A DNA stretch of 64,000 bases from Maribacter algarum (ex Zhang et al. 2020) (GCF_005885635.1 NZ_VATY01000003.1:414507-478506), one strand, 5' to 3'; positions 46,003-54,634 are shown, counted from the first letter of the stretch. The notes: generated from the letters alone by a model not told the origin. Numbers and translations: made by a program.

Positions 46003-46022
46003 ATTCCCGCGAAGGCGGGAAT
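46003..46022 (-). repeat. 20-bp palindrome, left end of the GIY-YIG unit
   Basis: ATTCCCGC-GAAG-GCGGGAAT, a perfect 8-bp stem, 6 bases after the trpB stop. On the minus strand it reads GATTCCCGC...GGGAATGAAAA, the same orientation rule as the other copies. Confidence 0.9.
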
Positions 46023-46050
46023 CCCTCGAAGCAAGCAGAATGCTTATGAA

Positions 46051-46326
46051 ATGAAACGGTATTATATCTGCATATTAACCAACAAAAATCATACGGTATT
46101 GTATGTAGGAATGACAAATAATCTGAAATTGAGACTAGAACAACATCAATCAAAAGATAATAAAGGGTTCACAAAAAAATATAGCGCACACAAACTAGTC
46201 TATTTTGAAAAAACGCAATATGTGAATAACGCTAACAAAAGAGAGAAACTAATAAAAGGCTGGAGACGGCAATGGAAAGAGAATCTCATAAATGATATGA
46301 ATCCAGACTGGGAAGACCTTTCTTGA
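46051..46326 (+). CDS. Small GIY-YIG endonuclease-like protein
   Basis: 91 residues, a stand-alone GIY-YIG domain of the UPF0213/YhbQ type. The GIY and YIG motifs appear as YYI (4-6) and YVG (18-20). The likely catalytic Arg28 is in NLKLRLEQH, and the metal-binding Glu65 is in NKREKLIKGWRRQWKE, so an active nuclease is plausible. It starts at ATG 46051, 29 bases after one palindrome, and ends before the degenerate and intact palindromes at 46349-46407. It has no role in tryptophan synthesis and interrupts the trpB-trpA junction in phase with the operon's transcription. Housekeeping repair functions have been proposed for some family members, so a selfish role is only one option. Confidence 0.85.
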   Translation: MKRYYICILTNKNHTVLYVGMTNNLKLRLEQHQSKDNKGFTKKYSAHKLVYFEKTQYVNNANKREKLIKGWRRQWKENLINDMNPDWEDLS

Positions 46327-46346
46327 ATGTTAGGAGATTAAGAAAC

Positions 46347-46372
46347 AGATTCCCGCATTAAAGTAGGAAATC
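46347..46372 (+). repeat. Degenerate copy of the 20-bp palindrome
   Basis: It begins with the typical AGATTCCCGC and ends with GGAAATC, but the second arm and loop have decayed. It lies 20 bases after the GIY-YIG stop and 15 bases before the intact right-hand copy. Confidence 0.5.
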
Positions 46373-46387
46373 AGGCAACTAGGACAG

Positions 46388-46407
46388 ATTCCCGCCTTCG
46401 CGGGAAT
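46388..46407 (+). repeat. 20-bp palindrome, right end of the GIY-YIG unit
   Basis: ATTCCCGC-CTTC-GCGGGAAT, a perfect 8-bp stem preceded by ACAG and followed by GACAAAAAA. It is the inverted partner of the copy at 46003-46022 and lies 17 bases before the trpA start. Confidence 0.9.
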
Positions 46408-46424
46408 GACAAAAAACAGTGTTA

Positions 46425-47189
46425 ATGAACAGAATAAACGAAAAACTAAACTCACAAGGAAAACTCCTCTCCATATATTTCACAGCGGGATATCCAGCGC
46501 TTAACGATACCGTTAAAATCATTCAAGATTTAGAAAAAAACGGTGTAGATATGATTGAAATTGGTTTGCCCTTTAGCGACCCTTTAGCTGACGGCCCAAC
46601 CATTCAAGATAGCTCTACTGCCGCATTGAAAAATGGAATGACCACCGAAAAACTCTTTGAACAATTAAAAGACATTCGAAAATCGGTTTCAATTCCATTG
46701 ATTGTTATGGGCTATTTCAACCCCATGTTACAATATGGAGTTGAGGCTTTCTGCAAAAAATGCCATGAAATTGGTATCGACGGAATTATCATGCCAGATT
46801 TACCCTTAGATGTTTATGAGGACAACTACAAAGCCACTATTGAAAAATATGGACTCGTGAATGTTTTCCTAATTACACCTCAAACAAGTGATGAGAGAAT
46901 CCGTCAAATCGATACCGCTTCCAATGGATTCATCTACATGGTAAGCTCAGCAAGCGTGACAGGTTCCAAGTCAGGTTTTGGAAATGTACAAACCAAATAC
47001 TTTGAACGTATTGCACATATGAATCTTAAAAATCCGCAAATCGTGGGTTTTGGAATTAAAGATTCTGAGACTTTTCAACAAGCTACAAAAAATGCAAAAG
47101 GAGCAATTATAGGCTCTGCTTTTATTAAGCATTTGACTACTAATGGAGTAGCAGGAATTGGCAGTTTTGCAAAAAGTATCAAAAGTTAA
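46425..47189 (+). CDS. trpA: Tryptophan synthase alpha chain
   Basis: 254 residues from ATG 46425; a GTG two codons earlier is also in frame but less likely. The catalytic Glu and Asp lie in DMIEIGLPFSDPLADGPTIQ. IYFTAGYPALNDT opens the barrel, and VSSASVTGSKSGF and GFGIKDSETF are the phosphate-binding blocks. It cleaves indole-glycerol phosphate and channels indole to TrpB. It is the last gene of the operon; no strong terminator follows. Confidence 0.98.
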   Translation: MNRINEKLNSQGKLLSIYFTAGYPALNDTVKIIQDLEKNGVDMIEIGLPFSDPLADGPTIQDSSTAALKNGMTTEKLFEQLKDIRKSVSIPLIVMGYFNPMLQYGVEAFCKKCHEIGIDGIIMPDLPLDVYEDNYKATIEKYGLVNVFLITPQTSDERIRQIDTASNGFIYMVSSASVTGSKSGFGNVQTKYFERIAHMNLKNPQIVGFGIKDSETFQQATKNAKGAIIGSAFIKHLTTNGVAGIGSFAKSIKS

Positions 47190-47267
47190 TACTACTTTAA
47201 TTTTATTACTAAAAAGAAGGGATTTATAGGTTTGAGCTGTTCTATCTTTAATTCTTAAAAATTGACA

Positions 47268-47780
47268 ATGAAAAAATTTTCTCTGTTTATTTTGCTCACC
47301 CTTTTATCAGTAAACACGTTCTCTCAAAATAATTCGGTTTTTGAAGCTCCAAAAAATGTAATTCATGGCTCCCTGGGAACTGCAATTGCGCTTAATTCGG
47401 GTCATATTTCCTATGATCGACTTTTAAAACAGTCGGATAATGGATTCTTCAAATCGTATTATTTGACTGCCAAGGCAGGAGGGAATTTTGGAATCGATTT
47501 TAGTGGTAGTAATGGTGGTACCGGTAACCTGTTTGGTTTAGGGGTCACAGCACTGACGGGACAAGGTAAAAATCACTTTGAACTTGCTCTTGGTTTAGGT
47601 TATTTTATGGATACCAAGAATATAATTAGCGCTTCTAACCCATTTGGTGCTTCCGACGAAAGTACTTTCTACCCTTCAATAACAATTGGATATCGCAAGC
47701 AAATAACAAAAGGGTTTGTGTTTAGAACTGGTGTTGGTTTAGCAGAATGGGCTTACTTTGGTTTCGGGTATAGCTTTTAA
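47268..47780 (+). CDS. Secreted small outer-membrane beta-barrel-like protein
   Basis: 170 residues from ATG 47268; the TTG two codons upstream is not needed. A signal peptide (1-19, ending NTFSQ) is followed by alternating Gly/aromatic strands (IALNSGHISYDRLL, YYLTAKAGGNFGIDF, NHFELALGLGYFMDT, SITIGYRKQITKGFVFRTGVGL) and a terminal Phe. This suggests an 8-strand-like outer-membrane barrel of unknown function. A TAGGTTTG box at 47227-47234 with TTA 18 bases before it may be its promoter. It is probably not part of the trp operon. Confidence 0.75.
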   Translation: MKKFSLFILLTLLSVNTFSQNNSVFEAPKNVIHGSLGTAIALNSGHISYDRLLKQSDNGFFKSYYLTAKAGGNFGIDFSGSNGGTGNLFGLGVTALTGQGKNHFELALGLGYFMDTKNIISASNPFGASDESTFYPSITIGYRKQITKGFVFRTGVGLAEWAYFGFGYSF

Positions 47781-47861
47781 TTCGATTTTACTGAGTTAAA
47801 GCAAATCGTAATCTACCAATTATCCTTACTTTTAAAGTTCGTAATTCAATCTAAAATTCGA

Positions 47862-49355
47862 ATGAAAAAAGTACTTTTTATATTTTCCTTTTTTATCCTA
47901 TTTAGCGCGACAGCACAAGAGGAAGCACAGTTAAAAAGACAAGTGCGTCAGGCTATCAACGAAATTCGCAGCTTTGTAAAAATTCCAAACGATGCATTAG
48001 AACACGCCGATATCAATCGAAATTTGACGTGGCTCGAGAAGAATTTCAATGCTAGAGGATTTAACTCTTCTCAACTTCCTACGGCGGGCGAATCACTATT
48101 TTTCGCTTCCCTTCCAATGGAAGACAACAAGCCCACTATCTTGTTCTACATGCACTTGGATGGACAATCAGTTGATCCTGCAAAATGGAATCAACCGAAT
48201 CCATATGAAGTAGTGTTAAAATCTCCTGATGGCGATGGTTGGAAAAGCCAAGTATTCGAAGATTTGAATGAAGACATCAATTACGATTGGCGACTGTTCG
48301 GTCGTTCAACTTCCGATGATAAAGGCCCCATTGTAATGTTCTTAAGCGCAATTGATTTATTGCAAGAGAACGGACAGGAAATTCCGTTTAACGTAAAAGT
48401 AATTTTAGATAGTGAAGAGGAAAAAGGAAGTAAACCGCTACCTAAAGCAGTAAAAGAGTATCGTGAATTATTAGAAGCAGATTTTCTGGTCATCAACGAT
48501 GGTCCAGTTCATGTTTCTGGAAAACCTACAGTGGTATACGGTTGTAGGGGAATTACAACGCTTTCTTTAACCACACATGGTCCAATCAAGCCACAGCATA
48601 GTGGTCACTATGGCAATTACGCTCCGAATCCCGGGTTTCAGCTTGCACAAGTTTTGGCTGGTATGAAAGATATCGACGGTAGAGTGACTATTGATGGATA
48701 CTACGACGGAATTACAATTGACGAAACTGCCATGAGCGTGCTAAAAAGTGTACCGGACAATGCAACAATCATTAATTCCAATTTAGCAATTAAGACCCCT
48801 GAAAAAGTAGGTGGATTTTATCAAGAATCTTTACAATACCCTTCGTTGAATATTAGAGGTTTAGGTTCAGGTTGGGTTGGAGACAAAGCACGAACGATAA
48901 TTCCTGAAAGTGCTACAGCTGAATTAGATTTAAGATTGGTACCAGAAAGTGATGGTTCACGATTGAAAGAGTTGGTAAAGAAGCACATTGAAAAACAAGG
49001 TTTTTATCTTATGGATACCATTCCCACTAGAGAACAACGAATGGCTCACGACAAAATAATGACCATTACCGAACGTGGTGTTACCGATGCTTTCCGAACG
49101 GATTTGAGCAATCCTTATGGTGAATTTTTGCTAAATGTTATAAAGAATAGTTTTGAAGAAGATGTGGTCCAAATCCGAATTATGGGAGGTACCGTGCCTA
49201 TCTCACCTTTTATCAATGAATTGAAAATACCAGCTTTTATTGTTCCCATGGTTAATCCCGATAACAATCAACACAGCCCCGATGAGAATTTAAAAATTGG
49301 GCAGATTGCTTACGGGATTAAAGTTTTCTACGGATTACTGAGTACAAAAATGTAG
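47862..49355 (+). CDS. Secreted M20 family peptidase
   Basis: 497 residues with a signal peptide (1-18, ending SATAQ). Metal-site motifs of M20 enzymes are visible: LFYMHLDGQSVDP, GRSTSDDKGPIV (bridging Asp), ILDSEEEKGSKPL (catalytic Glu), and HSPDENLKIG near the end with the last His. A lid/dimerisation domain lies between about 210 and 390. It should be a periplasmic dipeptidase or carboxypeptidase with two metal ions. The exact substrate is unknown. It is flanked by unrelated secreted-protein genes on the same strand. Confidence 0.9.
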   Translation: MKKVLFIFSFFILFSATAQEEAQLKRQVRQAINEIRSFVKIPNDALEHADINRNLTWLEKNFNARGFNSSQLPTAGESLFFASLPMEDNKPTILFYMHLDGQSVDPAKWNQPNPYEVVLKSPDGDGWKSQVFEDLNEDINYDWRLFGRSTSDDKGPIVMFLSAIDLLQENGQEIPFNVKVILDSEEEKGSKPLPKAVKEYRELLEADFLVINDGPVHVSGKPTVVYGCRGITTLSLTTHGPIKPQHSGHYGNYAPNPGFQLAQVLAGMKDIDGRVTIDGYYDGITIDETAMSVLKSVPDNATIINSNLAIKTPEKVGGFYQESLQYPSLNIRGLGSGWVGDKARTIIPESATAELDLRLVPESDGSRLKELVKKHIEKQGFYLMDTIPTREQRMAHDKIMTITERGVTDAFRTDLSNPYGEFLLNVIKNSFEEDVVQIRIMGGTVPISPFINELKIPAFIVPMVNPDNNQHSPDENLKIGQIAYGIKVFYGLLSTKM

Positions 49356-49446
49356 GTTTTTGTCACATTGTTGTTTTTATGAAGTCTTTTGTATTGGAGA
49401 GGCATCAAAAAAAAAACGGCATAATTATTGATTTTTCATTGAACAT

Positions 49447-49872
49447 ATGAAAGCAAAAAATTACTTTATCATACTTCTTCTTTCAATTTTTACAATAAAT
49501 TCGGCCTCGGCATTTATTCAATTGGATTCAGAACAAGAACCCACGACAACAATAATAGAATCACTTCAAAATGGTGAGAGTTACTCCATTGAAATTACCT
49601 CTGTTGGCTGCTTTGGTGGAACACGACAAACCATAATAATTAAGAATGAAGAAGGTGTATTGACAGTTAGTTATCCGGACTTTTCGAAAACCCTTACGGA
49701 GGAAGACATCGAAGCATTTAGAACCTTCGAACTTCAACTTCAAGCATTACACACAGGAGGATGTTCAACGGTTGATACTTATGTACTGCGTTATGGAGGC
49801 CAAACTTTTCAAACTAGCGACGGTACTTGCAGCTGGAATGGCGGAAAAAAATTGCTTAAAGCAATTAGCTAA
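49447..49872 (+). CDS. Secreted protein of unknown function with cysteine motifs
   Basis: 141 residues. A signal peptide (MKAKNYFIILLLSIFTINSASA) leads to a small domain with Cys in SVGCFGGTRQTI, LHTGGCSTVD and TSDGTCSWNG, which could form disulfides in the periplasm. I do not recognise a family. It ends before a good terminator (49895-49925) and seems to be a single-gene transcript. Confidence 0.7.
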   Translation: MKAKNYFIILLLSIFTINSASAFIQLDSEQEPTTTIIESLQNGESYSIEITSVGCFGGTRQTIIIKNEEGVLTVSYPDFSKTLTEEDIEAFRTFELQLQALHTGGCSTVDTYVLRYGGQTFQTSDGTCSWNGGKKLLKAIS

Positions 49873-49894
49873 AAATTGCACACACAAAATATAG

Positions 49895-49925
49895 AGCGGG
49901 TACTTTACCCGCTTTCTTTTCGTTT
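49895..49925 (+). terminator. Terminator after the 141-residue secreted protein gene
   Basis: AGCGGGTA-CTT-TACCCGCT, a perfect 8-bp stem (49895-49902 and 49906-49913) followed by TTCTTTTCGTTT. Its position shows that the next gene cannot start at the TTG at 49876. Confidence 0.8.
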
Positions 49926-49932
49926 CATAAGT

Positions 49933-50907
49933 ATGAAGCCGATTTCTATGAAATTTTCGTTCCTGACTCTTTTTATACTTTTTGTCAATTTTACAATTGC
50001 ACAAACCGTCACCATTGCCGACTCCTTGAATCAAGAACCAATTCCTTTTGCAACGATTTCATTTGGTAATGGCTTGGGGAATTTTGCAGACGAAGATGGG
50101 CGCTTCTCCTTTTCTAGGGAAAAATATAGTGATGTAGACACACTTTTCATCTCGGCAATGGGATACGCTGAAAAAGCAATTTTAACTATCAATTTACCGG
50201 AAATCATTTCACTGAAGCCAGAAGTTTCCCAATTAAATGAAGTAATTGTTTCGGCCCCAAAAAATGGAAAATTCAAATTACGAAAACGTAAACCTGTTTC
50301 ACATTCTGATATATTCGCGTCCTGGCTTCCTACTGTAGAAAGTGAGGTTGCTGTTTTGTTTAAACGCTATGAGGGTGAACCAACTCAAATTTCAAAACTG
50401 TTGCTTCCCATTAATGCGGAATCTAAATATAAGTCTAAAGGAAAAGGAAAGTTTGCCACCATATTCAGAGTGAACTTCTATGAAAACAATAATTCTTTTC
50501 CAGGAGAACCAATTGGATATGAAAATGTAGTTTTTTCCGTAAATGAAAAGGAAGACAAGGTTTTTGAATTGAATCTTTCTTCAAAATCAATTTACATTCC
50601 TGAGGATGGAATCTTTGTATCACTACAAGTATTGGGCTATGCGAACGCAAAAGGGCGCTTGGCACAAACCAAACAATACCGGGAAATCAAAACCGCCAGA
50701 GGGGTTCAGAAAATATCTACTTCTTTTCGCCCCCTACTCCCTTTTTCAGATAAATTGGCTGGTCAGCATACGTACGTAAGGCGCATTTTTTTGAACAATA
50801 AAAAATGGCAGATTTTTGATGAATCGTATAATGCTAAGTCAAAGTTGATTCAAACAGGTCATAGAAACTACGGAATGGGTGCCGAGCTAAAAGTTTTTGC
50901 GAAGTAA
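49933..50907 (+). CDS. Secreted protein with carboxypeptidase-regulatory-like domain
   Basis: 324 residues from ATG 49933 (ATG 49948 is an alternative). A signal peptide (FLTLFILFVNFTIAQ) precedes a CarboxypepD_reg-like domain (IADSLNQEPIPFATISFGNGLGNFADEDGRFSF in segments, then ISAMGYAEKAILT). This is the domain that often precedes TonB-dependent receptors, but here no barrel follows. The C-terminal 200 residues (VEVAVLFKRYEGEPTQISKL-like region, FATIFRVNFYENNNSFPGEP) are beta-rich and unassigned. It is probably periplasmic or attached to the outer membrane; the role is unknown. Confidence 0.75.
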   Translation: MKPISMKFSFLTLFILFVNFTIAQTVTIADSLNQEPIPFATISFGNGLGNFADEDGRFSFSREKYSDVDTLFISAMGYAEKAILTINLPEIISLKPEVSQLNEVIVSAPKNGKFKLRKRKPVSHSDIFASWLPTVESEVAVLFKRYEGEPTQISKLLLPINAESKYKSKGKGKFATIFRVNFYENNNSFPGEPIGYENVVFSVNEKEDKVFELNLSSKSIYIPEDGIFVSLQVLGYANAKGRLAQTKQYREIKTARGVQKISTSFRPLLPFSDKLAGQHTYVRRIFLNNKKWQIFDESYNAKSKLIQTGHRNYGMGAELKVFAK

Positions 50908-50985
50908 ATAACCTAAGGGCAATCTCGCGAGGCATTGAATGGAAAATTAACATTGATTTCGACGCAAGGTTCGGAACATTTTAAA

Positions 50986-51006
50986 CCTGCCCGATCGGCA
51001 GGCGGG
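50986..51006. repeat. Palindrome of a different type between convergent genes
   Basis: CCTGCC-CGATC-GGCAGG at 50986-51002 plus a following CGGG gives a GC-rich hairpin in AT-rich DNA between two convergent genes. It could help end transcription on either strand, but it has no U-run. It differs in sequence from the ATTCCCGC family. Confidence 0.6.
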
Positions 51007-51027
51007 TCTTGATTATCGAGTATAACC

Positions 51028-51684
51028 TTATTTCAAGCTAATAACGAAAACACCCGCAGCGCCTCTGGCTCCGTAAATAGAGGCTTCTTCACCTTTTAAA
51101 AGATCTATGGATTTCAACTCATCAGGGTTTATATTTGCAATACTATTAACATAATTACCGTCAACAACAAACAATGGAGTTTGATTGCCATCTAAACTAA
51201 TAATACCTCTTACATATATTGTATTCCCCTCAATTCTAACACCAGAAAACTTTTCCCTAATTATTTGAAAAATATCGGTATACTCAGAAAAGCTCTTTTT
51301 ACCCATATTTCTGAATGCTTCTACATCGAAAATATAGCCCAACTTAGAAAGTTCATTTTTTGTTTTTACTTCACCTTTTTCAGGAAAGGCAAAATTGACT
51401 ATTCCTTCACCATTGTAAACCATGGTTTGTATTCCATATTCTTCGGAATAAATACTAATGAAATTGGATTTAACGGGAACACGCAATTTATACTCTCCTC
51501 TTTTATTTGTGCGTACCCCTGTTTTTAAAGAATCAACAAATACATCACCCTTTTTGATTGGGACGCCCTGAGCATTTGTAACAAGGCCTTTGACCTTGAC
51601 CGTTTTGAGGTTATCGTTTTGAGCGATTGCAACTGAATTAGACAAAAAAGTAAATAAAATAAAAATCAGAATTTTACCTTTCAT
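51028..51684 (-). CDS. TonB-receptor plug-like protein without a beta-barrel
   Basis: 218 residues with a signal peptide (1-21, ending SVAIAQ). A regulatory-like beta domain (VKGLVTNAQGVPIKKGDVFV) is followed by a SusC-type plug domain (FQIIREKFSGVRI, IYVRGIISLDGNQTPLFVVDG, INPDELKSIDLLKGEEASIYG, ARGAAGVFVISLK). Full receptors continue with about 600 barrel residues, but here the protein stops right after the plug, with a normal stop codon and no barrel remnant before the next gene. It may be a real stand-alone plug protein, as seen elsewhere in Bacteroidota, or a truncated receptor. Confidence 0.85.
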   Translation of the reverse strand: MKGKILIFILFTFLSNSVAIAQNDNLKTVKVKGLVTNAQGVPIKKGDVFVDSLKTGVRTNKRGEYKLRVPVKSNFISIYSEEYGIQTMVYNGEGIVNFAFPEKGEVKTKNELSKLGYIFDVEAFRNMGKKSFSEYTDIFQIIREKFSGVRIEGNTIYVRGIISLDGNQTPLFVVDGNYVNSIANINPDELKSIDLLKGEEASIYGARGAAGVFVISLK

Positions 51685-51793
51685 AGCCCCTTGGATTAGC
51701 TTTTATTGATAGAGAGAATTTCAAATTTAAAGCATCAAAAACAGTACCAAAACTTAGCAAGCAGAAAAAGCAAATACTACAAAAATTAACTTT

Positions 51794-54340
51794 TTAGGCG
51801 GAATTACGACTCGCATTAATATTTCCATATAGCGAGCGTGTTACAATCTTTTCGTAAAGTTCTTTATGTTTGGAACTACTCCCAATTTTTTGCAATGCGT
51901 ACTGTTGAATAACTAATAAGGGTAGTACGATATTCTCACGAATTTTGATTGATTCTCTAGAGACGGCTTCACGCTCCATTAGAATATCCATATCAGAAAT
52001 CTCCAATAGCATTTCTTTAGACAAAAGATATTCAGCATGAAGAATCATCCAAAATTCTCCATACTCCGCATCCTCTTTCATGTAGCTTGTCAATTCAAAA
52101 TAGCATTTTGATAACGACATCATACTATTTAACATCAATGCTTTAAAGAAAGGTACTTCTTTGAAAAGCGTTTTGACTTCCTCTAACCTACCTTGATTCT
52201 TCATCGTTTCTAAAGCAGAACCGATACCAAAATAACCAGGCACATTCTGTTTCAATTGACTCCAAGAGCCTACAAACGATATGGCACGAAGGTCGCTTAA
52301 TTCCAGTTTGGCTTTGTTACCTCGTTTTCCTGGGCGACTACCAATATTTGCTTTCGTATAGTACTTGAGTGTACTACGATTTTCCAAGTAGGGCATAAAA
52401 TTCTTATGATGCTTTAAGGCATCATACTTCTCAAAACTTAACTCGGAAAGTTCTTCAATCAATTTTCTTTGTTCAGAAGAAATTACATTTTCCTTTCCAA
52501 AAATATTATTTGACAAACCAGCCGTCAATAATTGCTCGCAATTGTATTTGAATTGTTCTTTGGTTCCGTAAGTACTCGTAATTGTTTGCCCTTGAATGGT
52601 TAATTGAATTTCATTGTTCGCAACATCCTTTGTTTGGGCTGCATAAAAACGATGTGTTTTACCACCGCCTCTTGCTGGCGGACCTCCACGACCATCAAAG
52701 AAAATAGCCTTAATGTCATTCTTTCCACAGACCGAAGACAAGGTTTCCTTAGTTTTTAAGATTGACCAATTTGCTTTTAAATACCCCCCATCTTTTGTTC
52801 CGTCAGAGAAACCAAGCATAATGGTTTGGGTATCATTTCTTCTTTTTAAATGACTTCTATATTCTGGTAAATCAAACATATGCTGCATGGTGGCCTCAGC
52901 ACCATCCATACCTATCATAGTTTCAAAAAGTGGAACAATATCAAAGGTGATTTCCTCTGATTTCCATCCGCACCATCGAAAAAGTCCGTAAACAAAAAGT
53001 ATTGAAAAGATATCTTCCGAATTGCTTATAATATAGCGGTTACAACCTTCCTCACCATTCTTTTGTTGAATGCTTTTTAATTGGGAAATATTGTTCAAAG
53101 TATCTTTTACAATACCTTCATCGAAGTCATCAGCTGAAACTTTGAAATTCTTCTGTAATAACAACTCTTGTAATTCTTCTTGTGAAAGCTCATCTAAACT
53201 TTCTGTAATCACTTTATGTTTCTTTAAAATCGTTTCAACCGTCAAATAATGCTGACTATGGTCTTGCCGAATGTCTAAAGTCGCGAAATGTGTTTTGAAT
53301 ATTTTGACTTTATCAATGAGCTGATCCAAGTCTTTCAGATACAATCCGTGGTATTTTGATATTAATCCTTCATGGATATCCAATAAAGGGCCAATTATAT
53401 CTTCATATCCAACCGTCTTTTTAGGATTGAACATGGCAGTATATAGATTATTCCTCAATTGGGTTATTGAACCTTGTAATTCCTTGAAAGTCAATTTCTT
53501 TTGCAATACTTTCAAATCATTATAATAGCACTTCATCAGGTTCACACGAAGCTCATCGGCAACATCATTTGTAATGTCTGCCGTAACAAATGGATTTCCA
53601 TCTCGGTCTCCACCGGGCCAAAAGCCCAGCTTCATAATATTATGATTTTCGAAATTATGCTCCCCTACATTGTTTTTGATATACGAATACAAATCACCAA
53701 CAGCCTCGTAATACACGTTTCTAAGAATGTAAATAATATTCTTTGCCTCATCTAAAGGTGTCGGCTTCTTAGCGTTGATTAAAGAGGTTAAACCCAACTG
53801 CTGGAGAGCGACATCAATTTCATCAATCTTATCTTCTAATATCAAAGACCTCAGATTCGCTATAATATCTAAAATGGCGGGTGTATAAAACTGAGTCGGA
53901 TGAGCCGTTAGAACAATTCGCGCGCTAAAATTTGAGAGTTGGTCTGTAATTTTATCCCAGCTTTTATTCTTGTCTACCAGTTGAAAATAGTCTTTAATAG
54001 ATAAAGAACTTGAATGCTCATGCAATTTCGGAAAGGCAGCGTCCTCAACACTATCATAAAGAACCACTTGGCGTTCAACATACTGAATGATGCGAAACAT
54101 AAAATCAATGCGTTCTTCCTCAGATTCAATATTGACGAAGTTTTGAAAAAAGGCCTCCAGTATTTCCTTCGGATTTTTTCCTGACTGTAATCCTTTTTGA
54201 CATTGGTCTAACATCAAAGGAATTAGCATACCTACATTTTCGATATTTCGATATGGTAAATTCAAAAACAAGCTATTATATACATTGAACTTGTTATTAA
54301 CCGATTTTTTAAATTCTACTAAACGCTCTGACTGCTGCAT
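51794..54340 (-). CDS. ppc: Phosphoenolpyruvate carboxylase, Bacteroidota type
   Basis: 848 residues. PEPC makes oxaloacetate from PEP and bicarbonate. The catalytic His147 lies in VLTAHPTQ, where most enzymes read TAHPTE. WPGGDRDGNPFVT, MLGFSDGTKDGGY and GRGGPPARGGG correspond to the other active-site blocks, each slightly different from the enterobacterial consensus. The C-terminus ends NASRNSA instead of the usual RNTG. The substitutions are probably lineage-specific. It is a single gene with no close neighbour on its strand. Confidence 0.92.
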   Translation of the reverse strand: MQQSERLVEFKKSVNNKFNVYNSLFLNLPYRNIENVGMLIPLMLDQCQKGLQSGKNPKEILEAFFQNFVNIESEEERIDFMFRIIQYVERQVVLYDSVEDAAFPKLHEHSSSLSIKDYFQLVDKNKSWDKITDQLSNFSARIVLTAHPTQFYTPAILDIIANLRSLILEDKIDEIDVALQQLGLTSLINAKKPTPLDEAKNIIYILRNVYYEAVGDLYSYIKNNVGEHNFENHNIMKLGFWPGGDRDGNPFVTADITNDVADELRVNLMKCYYNDLKVLQKKLTFKELQGSITQLRNNLYTAMFNPKKTVGYEDIIGPLLDIHEGLISKYHGLYLKDLDQLIDKVKIFKTHFATLDIRQDHSQHYLTVETILKKHKVITESLDELSQEELQELLLQKNFKVSADDFDEGIVKDTLNNISQLKSIQQKNGEEGCNRYIISNSEDIFSILFVYGLFRWCGWKSEEITFDIVPLFETMIGMDGAEATMQHMFDLPEYRSHLKRRNDTQTIMLGFSDGTKDGGYLKANWSILKTKETLSSVCGKNDIKAIFFDGRGGPPARGGGKTHRFYAAQTKDVANNEIQLTIQGQTITSTYGTKEQFKYNCEQLLTAGLSNNIFGKENVISSEQRKLIEELSELSFEKYDALKHHKNFMPYLENRSTLKYYTKANIGSRPGKRGNKAKLELSDLRAISFVGSWSQLKQNVPGYFGIGSALETMKNQGRLEEVKTLFKEVPFFKALMLNSMMSLSKCYFELTSYMKEDAEYGEFWMILHAEYLLSKEMLLEISDMDILMEREAVSRESIKIRENIVLPLLVIQQYALQKIGSSSKHKELYEKIVTRSLYGNINASRNSA

Positions 54341-54576
54341 AATTCTATTTGAAATTGGGAAAATCCGAGTAAAAAAGATTCATAAAGTGAACCTCAAATA
54401 TCGCTATTATTAGGGAATTGCTAGTCTGAAAACATTTGAAATCACAAAAAAAACAAGCTACACCACAAAACAAACACAGTTCACAACAATAATTATGTAA
54501 AGGTATAAGATGAAGGTACTTTTACTATGTAATAAAAACGAATTAAAATTTTTTCATTTTCATATAGTGTTCTCGT

Positions 54577-54610
54577 AAAAGAGCTTGGTCTTAATTGACT
54601 GAGCTCTTTT
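54577..54610 (-). terminator. Probable terminator after the UDG-like gene
   Basis: AAAAGAGCT / AGCTCTTTT (54577-54585 and 54602-54610), a perfect 9-bp stem with a 16-base loop. It is T-rich on both sides, so it may act in both directions. Confidence 0.65.
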
Positions 54611-54634
54611 TAGTTGAATAGGTTTTTCTTTTTC

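Larger units (their letters stand above)
46003..46407. mobile_element. Candidate element: GIY-YIG gene between inverted palindromes
   Basis: A unit of about 405 bases lies between trpB and trpA. Its ends are identical 20-bp palindromes (46003-46022 and 46388-46407) whose tetraloops and flanks place them in opposite orientation (GAAG left, CTTC right). An A/T run lies outside each end. A degenerate third copy (about 46347-46372) lies inside the right end. Between them is one small GIY-YIG nuclease gene. It looks like a mobile unit inserted in the operon. No target-site duplication is evident, and mobility is inferred. Confidence 0.55.

Noticed and set aside
44781-46407. The 20-bp palindromes as ordinary Rho-independent terminators of trp genes
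   Set aside because: They lack a consistent U-run on the transcribed strand, occur in both orientations and twice inside the operon where full termination would be harmful. A partial effect is not excluded.
49876-49932. TTG start for the carboxypeptidase-regulatory-like protein
   Set aside because: A terminator hairpin at 49895-49925 lies inside that extension; the signal peptide fits starts at 49933 or 49948.
54510-54578. A 22-codon frame (MKVLLLCNKNELKFFHFHIV...) upstream of ppc
   Set aside because: It has no start signal, no recognisable product, and lies on the opposite strand to its neighbours; chance is the simpler explanation.
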